Assembly: GCF_036967215.1 (NCBI RefSeq) | Contig: NZ_CP146016.1 | Location: 338,501 to 402,500, forward strand | Length of the DNA: 64,000 nt | Reading direction: 5' to 3' | Source: Sulfolobus tengchongensis | GTDB taxonomy: Archaea; Thermoproteota; Thermoprotei_A; Sulfolobales; Sulfolobaceae | Shown: in pieces, positions 54,350 to 63,883 of the stretch | How the letters are laid out: every line of letters begins with the position of its first letter | Position numbering within the stretch: the stretch's first letter is position 1 | The notes under the pieces: generated by a model | What the model was told of the DNA's origin: nothing | Databases searched by the model: none | What the model saw: only the letters and a program-made list of their open reading frames with translations | Program-made: the position numbers and the translations under genes

Positions 54350-57064
54350 ATGGTGGATAGTGTGGGTAAAATATTAAATAATAGAAATATAAAGGTCATC
54401 TCTCTACTAATACTATTTGTAATGATGTCTAGTTCGGTTTATGTAATTTCACAGAGTGCTAATTCATATCCGGCTTCTACGAGTATAACGATAATTTCAT
54501 ATAATGGAAATGATGCCAATGGTATATTAGCATTTGAGCATGGTCAGGTAGCTTTTTACGCATATGCTGTACCTCCTTCTGAATATACTGCCTTACCTCC
54601 TGGGGCTAAAGCTTACTTAATGCCTTCTACATATTATGATGTATTGGTAAATCCTTTAAATACTACTTTTGGTTTTAATCCCTTCCAGTTTCAGCAAGTT
54701 AGATTCGCTCTCAATTTTATAGTTAATAGAACATACTTTGTAGATAACATACTTCATGGTTACGGAATACCATCAATTACGTTATATGCAGGAGAGCAAT
54801 GTATACTTCATTTACAAAATACTTTAGCAAAATATGCTTATATACATTACAACTTTACCTATGCAAACGAAACCATTTATAAAGTACTAACTGCACATGG
54901 AGCCCAATATATAAATGGAAAATGGTACTATAATGGAAAACCAATAACCGTTTACGTATTTGTAAGGACTGATGCAACTGTGAGACGAGAATATGCAGAA
55001 TACTTCATTACCCAGTTGGAGAGATTAGGTTTTACAGTGCAACAAGTCCAAGGTAATCTTCAAAAAGAAATTTCATTTGTATATGGTAGTGATCCAGCAA
55101 ATACTACTTGGGATATATTAATTGAGGCGTGGGGTGGCACATATGGCTATTATGACGCAGGACTGCCAGAAGGACTTTATTCTACTCTTGCCGGCGATGC
55201 TCCATTTTCTTCATATTATGGTTTAACCTTTGGAACTTATAATGATACTAAATACGAATCCCCATTATTGCTTAGTGAGGCTAATGAGCTTGATAACTGG
55301 TCTTTAACTTTAATTCAAAGCAAATTTACTAGTGCCCAACAGTATTATCAACTAGTTAATGATCTAGTTAATGTTGGAATAAATATGTCAGTTAGAATAG
55401 GTTTAGGAATGAGTCTTACTCCAGAGTATGTATTGCCAAATATTAATGGTGTCTATCCTAACTACGCTCAAGGAACCTTATTAAACTTCCAGACCTATCT
55501 TTCTATAATAAATGGGACCTATCCTAACATTACAATAGGTGTGAGATATTTAAGCCAAGGATCAGCAAATCCTGGTGTAGGTTTTACAGATTCATATACT
55601 GATGAAATAGCAAACGGTTTATTTACTCCACAATACTTAACTATACCTGGTTCTGGATATCCAGTACCGTATATATATACTTATAAAATAGTTAATTTAA
55701 CTCCTAACGCAGTAGTTCCTGTTCCCTCAAATGCCTTGTGGTGGAATCCTGTAAAACAAGAAATAACCAAAGTACCTCCTAACACTACTGCTCAAATGGC
55801 GGTAATATATAATTTAGCTCCATTAATCAACAATGATAAATGGGCAGACGGCCAAAACATAACCCTTGCTGATATTATTTATCAATACATCGTAGCATCT
55901 GAAATGTCATTAAACTCAAGTAACCCAATATACGATTCAGAAGCATCTTCGGCGTATGGCCCGAGTTTACAGACGATTAAGGGATTTAAGATAATTAACT
56001 CTACTGCAATAGAAATATGGGGTAATGATTGGTTCTTTGATCCCACTGAGGCTGTTACGAGTTTATTCTTAGCATTTAATCCATTAGGTTATGCTGAGGA
56101 ACCTGCTGGAGGATACTTCCCATGGCAAGTATATGTTGGCATGAAGACTGTGGTTGCAGAAGGTAAGGCTGCATGGTCTGAGGGAACTGCACAATCAAAA
56201 GGAATTGATTGGCTAAATTTAGTTAGTCCAACTGATGTAGGGTATATAATCTCCGCTTTGCAAAACGTTTCCACAAATGGGTATATACCTAAGAGTTTAA
56301 TAGAAGTAGAGAATCTAAGTAATATAACGCTGGTTACTCCACAACAGGCTATCGCTGGTTATCAAGCAGCAATTAACTTTATGAAAAGTTATGGTAATGC
56401 AATGATAGGTGACGGTCCCTTTATCTTAGTAGCATGGAATCCTAGTGCATCTCCACCATATGCGAAATTGGTAAAGAATCCCTATTTCCACTTAATGCCA
56501 CCCTCAATAGCCTTATCAATGCCTGCAATCTACTCTGTGTCACTCAGTGTTCCATCTACTGTAACTGCTGGTGAGGTTCTTAATGGTACTGTAATGGGTA
56601 CTACTGCTGGAAGTACTTTAGCTCAACCAGCACCTAATGTCGTGGTTCATCTAGAATTACTGTATACTAATGGTTCAGTTATAGCTAGCTATCAAGAGAC
56701 TACTGGTACTAATGGTCAATTTAGTTTCATGATACCACCTAATTTATCGCCTGGATCCTATGTAGTTACAGTATCAGCTTATCAGAACACATCTATATTA
56801 ATAAATCCAGTAACTTATACTCTTATAGTATTACCCGCGATAACTACCACAACTAGTACAACCACTTCTACTACTACCACAACTAGTACATCCACCTCTA
56901 TCATAACTTCTACAACTACCTCTGTCTCTACTGTCATTAGTACTTTAATTAGTACTATAACAATAACAAAGAGCACCTCAACTATTGGTTATTTAGCAGG
57001 TATAATAGTATTAGTGATAATAGTAATAATATTGCTGGTACTTCTGCTTATGAGAAGAAGATGA
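54350..57064 (+). CDS. ABC transporter solute-binding protein (family 5, Dpp/Opp type), membrane-tethered
   Basis: A 904-aa extracellular protein: N-terminal signal/anchor (about 15-35), a large family 5 substrate-binding region with NPFQFQQVRFALNFIVNRTYF, an Ig-like domain near residue 740-830 (VTAGEVLNGTVMG ... GSYVVTVSAY), a Ser/Thr stalk (about 832-880) and a C-terminal helix ending MRRR. Such proteins in Sulfolobus bind oligopeptides or oligosaccharides; which one is not readable. First gene of the importer operon. Confidence 0.9.
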   Translation: MVDSVGKILNNRNIKVISLLILFVMMSSSVYVISQSANSYPASTSITIISYNGNDANGILAFEHGQVAFYAYAVPPSEYTALPPGAKAYLMPSTYYDVLVNPLNTTFGFNPFQFQQVRFALNFIVNRTYFVDNILHGYGIPSITLYAGEQCILHLQNTLAKYAYIHYNFTYANETIYKVLTAHGAQYINGKWYYNGKPITVYVFVRTDATVRREYAEYFITQLERLGFTVQQVQGNLQKEISFVYGSDPANTTWDILIEAWGGTYGYYDAGLPEGLYSTLAGDAPFSSYYGLTFGTYNDTKYESPLLLSEANELDNWSLTLIQSKFTSAQQYYQLVNDLVNVGINMSVRIGLGMSLTPEYVLPNINGVYPNYAQGTLLNFQTYLSIINGTYPNITIGVRYLSQGSANPGVGFTDSYTDEIANGLFTPQYLTIPGSGYPVPYIYTYKIVNLTPNAVVPVPSNALWWNPVKQEITKVPPNTTAQMAVIYNLAPLINNDKWADGQNITLADIIYQYIVASEMSLNSSNPIYDSEASSAYGPSLQTIKGFKIINSTAIEIWGNDWFFDPTEAVTSLFLAFNPLGYAEEPAGGYFPWQVYVGMKTVVAEGKAAWSEGTAQSKGIDWLNLVSPTDVGYIISALQNVSTNGYIPKSLIEVENLSNITLVTPQQAIAGYQAAINFMKSYGNAMIGDGPFILVAWNPSASPPYAKLVKNPYFHLMPPSIALSMPAIYSVSLSVPSTVTAGEVLNGTVMGTTAGSTLAQPAPNVVVHLELLYTNGSVIASYQETTGTNGQFSFMIPPNLSPGSYVVTVSAYQNTSILINPVTYTLIVLPAITTTTSTTTSTTTTTSTSTSIITSTTTSVSTVISTLISTITITKSTSTIGYLAGIIVLVIIVIILLVLLLMRRR

Positions 57065-57075
57065 GGTAAAAATAT

Positions 57076-58122
57076 ATGGGATATGGCACTTACGTGGCCA
57101 AAAAGGTACTTATCTATTTTTCGGTTTTAATCGCCACTTTAACAATTCTTTACATTTTTACTTTCCCAGTTTTGCAAGAAGTTATAGCTAAGAGTATTAA
57201 TTTTCAAGTTTCTCAATTTGCCCAATCTTTATTAAAAAACTCCCATAATTTGAACACTACGCAAGTACAACTTTCTATAGAAAAGTATAGAGAAACTCTA
57301 ATAGCTGCATATGGTCTTAATGAGCCTATTATTAATAAATATTTCATTCAAATGTATAATTTGTTACGTTTCGATTTTGGTACTGCATATTTCATTCAAG
57401 CTCCATCTGGTTCTAGAGAAGTTAGTGCGATTATTGCGTACTATTTACCAAATACAATACTTCTATTCACTACAGCTACAATTATATTCATATTAATAGG
57501 AACTATCATAGGCTTATTATCTGCGAAGTCAAGGTTCTGGGAAAAAGTAATAGCAATAATTGCGGTTATACATTCTAGTATTCCAACATGGTGGTTAGGT
57601 TTTGTATTAATTGCAGCTTTAGCCTATGCCGTTAGAATATTTCCATCTGGTGGGATGACTTCAGTACCTCCACCTAAAAATCCTTTCGACTATGGTCTAA
57701 GCGTTCTTTATCATATGTCTTTACCATTGATTACGATTTTTATTGTGAATGTTGGTGGTTTTGCATATATTGTTAGAAGTTTAGTTTCTTCTATTATGAA
57801 AGAGGATTTTGTGATTACGGCTAAGGCTAGGGGTCTTCCGGATTCAAGAATACTGTATAGACATGTTTTGCGTACTGCTTCACCATCAATAGCTACTCAA
57901 GCTATTCTAGCCATTGCGGGTTCATTAGGTGGTAGTTTAACTACGGAAGTAGTTTTTGAATGGCCGGGTGTAGGTTTATTAACTTATATTGCAATAACAT
58001 TGAATGATTTGCCGGTAATATTAGGAGTAACTTATGTTTTGACAATAGTTTTGCTCATTGGGTTATTTTTAGGCGAGTTAATATATGGTATATTAGATCC
58101 AAGGATAAAAGTTGGTGAATAA
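57076..58122 (+). CDS. Dpp/Opp-type ABC permease (DppB-like)
   Basis: A 348-aa permease with six or so helices and the DppB-type extracellular segment NEPIINKYFIQMYNLLRFDFGTAY. The EAA loop reads ITAKARGLPDSRILYRHVLRTA, the ATPase-coupling helix. It starts 11 bp after the binding-protein gene, with the ribosome site GAGGT (57063-57067) 8 nt before the ATG. Forms the channel with the next gene product. Confidence 0.93.
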   Translation: MGYGTYVAKKVLIYFSVLIATLTILYIFTFPVLQEVIAKSINFQVSQFAQSLLKNSHNLNTTQVQLSIEKYRETLIAAYGLNEPIINKYFIQMYNLLRFDFGTAYFIQAPSGSREVSAIIAYYLPNTILLFTTATIIFILIGTIIGLLSAKSRFWEKVIAIIAVIHSSIPTWWLGFVLIAALAYAVRIFPSGGMTSVPPPKNPFDYGLSVLYHMSLPLITIFIVNVGGFAYIVRSLVSSIMKEDFVITAKARGLPDSRILYRHVLRTASPSIATQAILAIAGSLGGSLTTEVVFEWPGVGLLTYIAITLNDLPVILGVTYVLTIVLLIGLFLGELIYGILDPRIKVGE

Positions 58123-58124
58123 AT

Positions 58125-59477
58125 ATGAGTAAAAGAGATATTGGCTTTTCTTCTTATTTAAAAGATTTTTTACACAATAAAATTGGATTAGCAGGTTTAA
58201 TAATTCTTGTTGTCTTGCTCATATTCACTGGGATTGCTTTATCAGTTCCCTCACATGTATACGCCTCATGGAATAACCCTGCAGCATGGAGTGAGTACCC
58301 TGAACATGTTCCTCCTGCATGGTTATCTATTTTTTATCCTAACAAATATTTTACTACAGTAAAACTTTCACCTACAAATGTCTCTTTGTATTCACCAGCT
58401 AAGAATCTTTATATTTCTTCAATTACATTTGAATTTAACTGGTCAAAAACGTTACCTGCATACAACGTGTACTTCATTATATCAACTAATGCTAGTCCTA
58501 TAGAGGAAGTATTATATTGGACTAAGCCCGATGGGAATACCTTACAAATAAACATACCAAGTGAGGAGTTTAATGTGCCATTTGATTTAACTAGTATTAG
58601 AAATAATATCTTGAGCTACATATCCTCGATAACTGGTAAGACTCCTAATATAGTAAATAGCACTGTCCTTTCGTCTGCATTGTTTAACTCACCTAAGTCT
58701 AATTTAACTTTGACGGAAGAAGGAAAATATATAGTTAAAGTAGAAATAGTATCCTCTAAACAAATTAATGTGTCTAAAGCAAATATATTATTACTGGGGA
58801 ATTCCTATGGTTTAATGGGTACTGATTATTTTGGAAGACCATTAGATTTAGGAGTTCTTTTAGGTTTACCAAATGCATTAGAGATAGGTGCTTTAACTTC
58901 ATTAGTATCGGTAGTTGTGGGGATAATTGTTGGGGGGATATCTGGTTATCTAGGCGGAAATAAGGACTCATTGATTCAATGGGTTACTTTAGTTTTTTTG
59001 GCTTTGCCAGCTCTCCCATTTTTAGTTGCAGTTTCCTTTGTAACACAACCAAGCCTTGAATTAGAAGCGTTATTAATAGCATTTTTGTCATGGCCATTTT
59101 ATGCCATAATAGCTAGATCTATGGCATTATCAATTAAGTCTAATAGTTATGTTGAAGCTGATAAGTTATTAGGAATACCGTCATATAGAGTTTTCTTTAC
59201 TCATTTTATGCCGAGGCTAATACCGATTACCGTTGCATATATGGCACTAGGTGTACCTGCGGGAATTCTTCTCGCGCAGACGCTAGCGTTTTTAGGGATC
59301 GCTCCTGCAAATATAGTAACTTGGGGCGGAATCTTAGATGCAGCTGAAACTTATCAAGCTCAAGTTAATGGCTGGTGGTGGTGGGTAGTGTTTCCGGGAG
59401 CTATGATCGTAATAGTCGCAATTCCATTTGTGTTAATAGGATTTGCAGTAGAAAGAATTACATTAGGTGAGAGGTAA
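58125..59477 (+). CDS. Dpp/Opp-type ABC permease (DppC-like) with large extracellular insert
   Basis: 450 aa; DppC proteins are usually about 290. The first helix (about 22-44) is followed by an extra extracellular region of about 180 residues (45-225) with N-glycosylation sequons, then the normal core beginning GLMGTDYFGRPLDLGVLLG, and the coupling loop VEADKLLGIPSYRVFFTHFMPR. Two bases after the DppB-like stop. The insert may dock the tethered binding protein (inference). Confidence 0.92.
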   Translation: MSKRDIGFSSYLKDFLHNKIGLAGLIILVVLLIFTGIALSVPSHVYASWNNPAAWSEYPEHVPPAWLSIFYPNKYFTTVKLSPTNVSLYSPAKNLYISSITFEFNWSKTLPAYNVYFIISTNASPIEEVLYWTKPDGNTLQINIPSEEFNVPFDLTSIRNNILSYISSITGKTPNIVNSTVLSSALFNSPKSNLTLTEEGKYIVKVEIVSSKQINVSKANILLLGNSYGLMGTDYFGRPLDLGVLLGLPNALEIGALTSLVSVVVGIIVGGISGYLGGNKDSLIQWVTLVFLALPALPFLVAVSFVTQPSLELEALLIAFLSWPFYAIIARSMALSIKSNSYVEADKLLGIPSYRVFFTHFMPRLIPITVAYMALGVPAGILLAQTLAFLGIAPANIVTWGGILDAAETYQAQVNGWWWWVVFPGAMIVIVAIPFVLIGFAVERITLGER

Positions 59478-60416
59478 ATGTTGCTAGAAGTAAGGAATTT
59501 GAAAGTATATTTCTATACAAAAAGAGGTGTTGTTAAAGCTGTAGACGGAGTTAACTTATATTTAGACAAAGGTGAAATAGTGGGTCTAGCTGGCGAGAGT
59601 GGTTCTGGAAAAAGTACTATAGGTTACGCAATAATGAGGCTGATTCCTTTTCCAGGCAAAATTGAAGGAGGAGAGATATTATTTAAGGGGGAGAATATTC
59701 TAAAACTTGATGAAGAATCTTTTAGGAAGAATTATAGATGGAAGAAAATAGCAATGATATTTCAAGGGTCAATGTCCGGATTTACACCAGTATTTAAGAT
59801 AAGGGATCAGATAACCGAAGTTTTACGTATACATGATTGGAATGGCGATTATGATGAAAGGATTAAAGAACTATTTAAGATGGTCAATATGGATCCTTCA
59901 TTAGCTGATAAGTATCCTCATGAACTATCTGGAGGACAGAAGCAAAGAGCCTTCATAGCAATGGCGTTATCTTTAAACCCAGATGTTTTAATAGCGGATG
60001 AACCTACGACTGCTCTAGATGTTATGGTGCAAGAAAACATCCTTAACTTACTGAAAAAACTCAGAAAAGAATTAAACTTATCTATAATTTTCATAACACA
60101 TGATTTGGCATTATTATCTGAAATTTCAGATCGAGATTACATTCTTTATGCAGGTAAAGTGATGGAGAACGGACCATCTGAGGTAATATTCAAAAAACCT
60201 AGGCATCCATATACAATGTTACTGGTTGAGTCTATAGCTACCTTAGATAAGGATGTTATAAAGGGGATTCCAGGCTCAATGCCAGATCTTTCAAATCCTC
60301 CGGTAGGATGCAGATTTAATACAAGATGTCCTTTTGCTAAAGATATTTGCTTTAAAGAAGAACCTAAACTAAAAACGTTTTCAGATGGTGATGAGGTTGG
60401 CTGTTGGCTTTACTGA
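59478..60416 (+). CDS. Dpp/Opp-type ABC transporter ATPase (DppD-like)
   Basis: A 312-aa ATPase: Walker A GESGSGKST, Q-loop region MIFQGSMSGFTPVF, signature LSGGQ, Walker B VLIADEPTTALDV and switch HDLAL, followed by the oligopeptide-transporter C-terminal domain with Cys residues (GCRFNTRCPFAKDICFKEEP) that in relatives bind an FeS cluster or zinc. The ATG directly follows the DppC stop, with GAGGT just before it. Pairs with the next ATPase. Confidence 0.94.
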   Translation: MLLEVRNLKVYFYTKRGVVKAVDGVNLYLDKGEIVGLAGESGSGKSTIGYAIMRLIPFPGKIEGGEILFKGENILKLDEESFRKNYRWKKIAMIFQGSMSGFTPVFKIRDQITEVLRIHDWNGDYDERIKELFKMVNMDPSLADKYPHELSGGQKQRAFIAMALSLNPDVLIADEPTTALDVMVQENILNLLKKLRKELNLSIIFITHDLALLSEISDRDYILYAGKVMENGPSEVIFKKPRHPYTMLLVESIATLDKDVIKGIPGSMPDLSNPPVGCRFNTRCPFAKDICFKEEPKLKTFSDGDEVGCWLY

Positions 60417-61365
60417 TGATTATATAATTAAAGTAAATAACTTGAAAGTGTATTTTACTAAAGGTAATTCTTTATTTGGAAAGAAAAACGTAACAAAGGC
60501 GTTAGATGGAGTAACGTTAACGATAAAGAATAGAGAAATCATGGGCATAGTAGGGGAAAGTGGTTCAGGCAAGACTACCTTAGGTAGAGTTACAATTGGT
60601 CTTCAAAAGCCTACTGAAGGTGATGTTTACCTTAAGGTTGGACAAGAAGAAATTAACGTAAGTAAAGCTAAGTTAAAGACTATTAGCAAATATGTGCAGA
60701 TGATCTATCAAGATCCTTACTCATCTATAGACCCTATTATGAGAGTTTATGACGTTTTAGCAATGCCTCTGAAATATAGAAAAGAGAGGGAAATTGAAAA
60801 GAGAATTGAAGATGCTATGAGGCTAGTCGATCTCCCAATTGAGTTACTAGAAAATAGGGTTTATCAGCTATCTGGAGGTCAGAGACAGAGACTGAGCATA
60901 GCGCGTGCAGTAATAGTTGATCCAAAATACATAGTTGCTGATGAACCTACAACAATGCTAGATGCGTCACTAAAAGGTGAAATCTTAAAGATAATAAAAG
61001 ATGCTAGGGAGGCTAAGGGAATCTCATTTATGCTTATTACTCATGAACTACCAATTGCTAAAATAATTTCCGATAGAATAACCGTGATGTATCTAGGGAA
61101 GATAGTAGAATTAGGTAAATCTAGCGACGTTATTAAAAAACCGCTTCATCCGTATACTCAAGGTTTAATTGATGCTTATCCTAGGATCGATCCTTCATTA
61201 AAAGATAAATTGAAGGAAATTAAGATTAAGGTTGATGTAATAAGACCAAATAAAGGCTGTGTATTTCATCCTAGATGTCCTTTCGCTATGGCTAAATGCA
61301 AAGAGGAAGAACCACAACTAAAAGAAGTTTATCAAGATCACTATGTAGCTTGCTGGCTTTATTAA
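60385..61365 (+). CDS. Dpp/Opp-type ABC transporter ATPase (DppF-like)
   Basis: A 326-aa ATPase with GESGSGKTT, MIYQDPYSSIDP, LSGGQRQRLSIARA, VADEPTTMLDAS and HELPI, and the family C-terminal extension with GCVFHPRCPFAMAKCKEEEP. The start lies within the end of the DppD-like gene; ATG 60385, GTG 60388, ATG 60391 or TTG 60397 are all in frame, giving 20-32 bp of overlap. Completes the importer operon (binding protein, two permeases, two ATPases). Confidence 0.93.
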   Translation: MVMRLAVGFTDDYIIKVNNLKVYFTKGNSLFGKKNVTKALDGVTLTIKNREIMGIVGESGSGKTTLGRVTIGLQKPTEGDVYLKVGQEEINVSKAKLKTISKYVQMIYQDPYSSIDPIMRVYDVLAMPLKYRKEREIEKRIEDAMRLVDLPIELLENRVYQLSGGQRQRLSIARAVIVDPKYIVADEPTTMLDASLKGEILKIIKDAREAKGISFMLITHELPIAKIISDRITVMYLGKIVELGKSSDVIKKPLHPYTQGLIDAYPRIDPSLKDKLKEIKIKVDVIRPNKGCVFHPRCPFAMAKCKEEEPQLKEVYQDHYVACWLY

Positions 61366-61384
61366 TTTTTTCTCTTTCCTATTT

Positions 61385-61570
61385 TTAATGTCCAAATTTT
61401 TCTCCTAGAAACTCTATTAGTCCTCTTATGCCTACTAACGCTCCAGCTATTGCAATTATCATGGAAATTATTAAAATTTGCAGACTTTGAAGAGATGCTC
61501 CAAAGTAATCTAATCCTATAGCACTCACTAGCATCAAAAGTCCAACCAATACCTTTATCAGCGATCCCAT
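61385..61570 (-). CDS. Small membrane protein, 61 aa
   Basis: Two hydrophobic segments (about residues 5-24 and 30-50) with a short C-terminal Glu/Lys/His tail. The ATG at 61570 is 27 nt downstream of the centre of a strong TATA-like stretch (aaatttttaa on the minus strand, about 61592-61601), good support for a real, leaderless gene. An overlapping 82-codon minus-strand frame in another phase has no hydrophobic or family character and is rejected. Function unknown. Confidence 0.65.
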   Translation of the reverse strand: MGSLIKVLVGLLMLVSAIGLDYFGASLQSLQILIISMIIAIAGALVGIRGLIEFLGEKFGH

Positions 61571-61906
61571 GCGTATTTTTGTCTCTTAAAAGCTTAAAAA
61601 TTTTTCCCAACTAACTATATTTATTCTCATAATATATATTTATCTTATTTTCAAGATGTTCTCTATATACTAATTGTTGATTAGCTCAGTTTAACTGAAT
61701 AAAATTATTTAAATCTATATTGAGCTATAAATTACCCAAATTATTATCAGAGTACTTTATAATACTTTAGAGATTTTAATGACTTAGGTTTATTTCGATA
61801 TATATGTAATCACAGATATTATAAATTTTTAAATGTAAAAATATCATTTGGAAATAATTCTATAGGTGAAGTTTAATATTAATTTGAAGAGAAATGTTTA
61901 TAGTAT
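61571..61906. other. Intergenic region without a gene (336 bp)
   Basis: Very AT-rich. Holds the promoter of the small membrane protein at its left and the 3' end of the deacetylase gene at its right. No repeat, RNA or coding frame recognised. Confidence 0.5.
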
Positions 61907-62500
61907 TTAAATGATACGTTTATAAAAGATCTCGTATTCTCCGGTAAGCCTCTTAAGGAATTCTTCAGAAAAACCTCCTAGTTGACTCTTATACTCCATA
62001 ATAGCTTCAATTTTTAACTGCCTATATTCTCTAATATCAAATTTTATCTCGTCCCATCCTTCTAGCCTTAACTTTTCCGGCATCCAAATTAGGTAGAAAT
62101 ATGACGAGGGTGCGAGTTTGAGCATTATTTTGCCTAGACCAGCGTGATCTGGATGATTATCAAGCGGAATTGGAGAGAATGTTATATCTGGTTTGTAGTC
62201 TCTTAGGATAGCACGTATAGAGTTTTCTATTTCTGTATTTTTCTCATTAACTTTACTATCTTCAAAATCCAGGAAAATAATATCATCAACTCCTAATTTT
62301 TTAACAGCTCTTAAAGCCTCTTTACGTCTGATTTCTATTAACTCCTTAGTTCCTTTTAATTCATCTTTTGGTGCTCCATATCTTCCATCAGTTACAATAA
62401 TAATTCTAACTTCATATCCCTTCTTCTTTAAGTTAATTATTGTACCTCCACAGCATAAGGTCTCGTCATCTGGGTGTGGCGATATCACCAAAACTTTCAT
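61907..62500 (-). CDS. PIG-L/LmbE-family N-deacetylase
   Basis: A 197-aa zinc-dependent deacetylase-fold protein with the metal motif SPHPDDETLCCGGT (His9, Asp12) and the later HPDHAGLG, whose His completes the site. Relatives deacetylate GlcNAc-linked lipids or small N-acetylsugar conjugates. Together with the glycosyltransferase 230 bp upstream on the same strand, a role in making a glycoconjugate is plausible. Length is normal for the family. Confidence 0.9.
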   Translation of the reverse strand: MKVLVISPHPDDETLCCGGTIINLKKKGYEVRIIIVTDGRYGAPKDELKGTKELIEIRRKEALRAVKKLGVDDIIFLDFEDSKVNEKNTEIENSIRAILRDYKPDITFSPIPLDNHPDHAGLGKIMLKLAPSSYFYLIWMPEKLRLEGWDEIKFDIREYRQLKIEAIMEYKSQLGGFSEEFLKRLTGEYEIFYKRII

Positions 62501-62630
62501 ACTTTATATACAGATGATGGAATAATATAATTTTTAGAATTTAACAGTGGTTGGACATCCTTAGTGTTAAAGAATTATTATTAGTATAATTTATTGTTAT
62601 TATATAATATAGTAAATTGTGTAAAATTGA

Positions 62631-62654
62631 CCTCACAGTGGGCACTATGTGAGG
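62631..62654. repeat. Inverted repeat between glycosyltransferase and deacetylase genes
   Basis: cctcaca (62631-62637) pairs with tgtgagg (62648-62654) around gtgggcacta, in the 228-bp gap. It lies about 75 bp downstream of the glycosyltransferase stop and could be a processing site, an operator for the deacetylase gene or a remnant. No T-run follows. Confidence 0.4.
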
Positions 62655-62728
62655 GTTTCACATTAGCTTCTTTTTATATCTAAGAAACTTTCCGATATAA
62701 ACCCTAAATGTTTATATAATTTCCCTAT

Positions 62729-63883
62729 CTATGCTATCGCTATCCCTTTTTTAATATCTTCAAATTCGGCATCTGTAACTCTCTCCCATGATGAGTAAAA
62801 TTCTGGTACGGGGACATAGGTTTTCTTCTGAAAGGCATGATTGGATATTAATTCAGCTAAACCTTTGATATCATCTTCTTTAGCTAAGTAAACACCCCTT
62901 ATATTATTGTAAATTTCCTTTATAGCAGGCGTATCGTAAGCAAATACTGGAGTTCCGAGAGCAAGTGATTCTAAAATTACAAGGGAAAAACTATCGTAAT
63001 GAGAGGGATATATGGTAAACATAGCTTTTGCTACAGACCTATATAATTCCTCTCCCTCCTTAAAACCTATATATTCAATATTAACATTTAATCTTTTAAT
63101 TAGAAGTTGAAAGTCCACCATGTCGTTTTCATCTAAAAAGCTTCCCATCACGTAAAGTTTAATATCTCTTTTCAACTTTTTCCATATCAATGGAACTTCA
63201 AATAATCCCTTCTCTGGCATCAGTCTAGTAAAATACACTGCATAATCTCCGTCCTTTTCCTCTTCTCTAAACTTCAATAGTTGTGTATCAAAGGCATTAC
63301 CGGGTTTTGTTACGAAACTAGGTATCATCTCATCCAGTCCAGAATTCGTTAATGGCGTTTTACTCACTGATGTTGCAAAATTTAAAGTACCTTCTCTGAT
63401 TAACTTTTTCCACTTTTCTTCCTCTTCCTTGGAACGTTTAACGGCTTCTTTAAAGTTTACGATAGCTCTTCCAGTTATTCCTCTGAACTTTATTCTAAAC
63501 AGAGTAGTTAAGTTTTTGTAAAACGGTTCAAGTTGTAATTGGACCCCAACTGGTGCAGATGTGATCTTTCTGGCTAATTCAATATTTTCAGACGAATTGC
63601 TATAGACCATTGCTACGTCATATCTATCTCTCTTTAATCCATTTTCAAATTCTTCTACTGTATTTGTATTTTCTAACAAATCTAGAATATAGGATGGAGT
63701 AGAGTTCAAGCTCTTTAATAATGATACCAATTCTTTTCTGTAAGAGACCAATCTCACGTTTCTTATCGAAGGTATTATATCTACTTTTGCCTTCTTCGGA
63801 AGTCTCTTCATTATCTCGAGGTTTCTCTTATAACCACCAGTTTTTTCATTAAGCCCAAAGTCGACAACTGCTAAAATTCTCAT
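62729..63883 (-). CDS. Glycosyltransferase, GT4 (GT-B) family
   Basis: A 384-aa GT-B protein. The C-terminal nucleotide-sugar domain shows YAVYFTRLMPEKGLFEVPLIWKK-like topology, then IEYIGFKEGEELYRSVAKA and the EX7E-like segment SHYDSFSLVILESLALGTPV, typical of GT4 retaining transferases. The N-terminal acceptor domain is divergent. It transfers a sugar from an activated donor to a lipid, protein or glycan. Monocistronic, with the ATG 117 bp from the window end. Confidence 0.9.
   Translation of the reverse strand: MRILAVVDFGLNEKTGGYKRNLEIMKRLPKKAKVDIIPSIRNVRLVSYRKELVSLLKSLNSTPSYILDLLENTNTVEEFENGLKRDRYDVAMVYSNSSENIELARKITSAPVGVQLQLEPFYKNLTTLFRIKFRGITGRAIVNFKEAVKRSKEEEEKWKKLIREGTLNFATSVSKTPLTNSGLDEMIPSFVTKPGNAFDTQLLKFREEEKDGDYAVYFTRLMPEKGLFEVPLIWKKLKRDIKLYVMGSFLDENDMVDFQLLIKRLNVNIEYIGFKEGEELYRSVAKAMFTIYPSHYDSFSLVILESLALGTPVFAYDTPAIKEIYNNIRGVYLAKEDDIKGLAELISNHAFQKKTYVPVPEFYSSWERVTDAEFEDIKKGIAIA

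Noticed and set aside
61362-61610. An 82-codon minus-strand frame overlapping the 61-aa membrane protein
   Set aside because: Out of phase with the frame that has a well-placed TATA-like box and two clean membrane segments.
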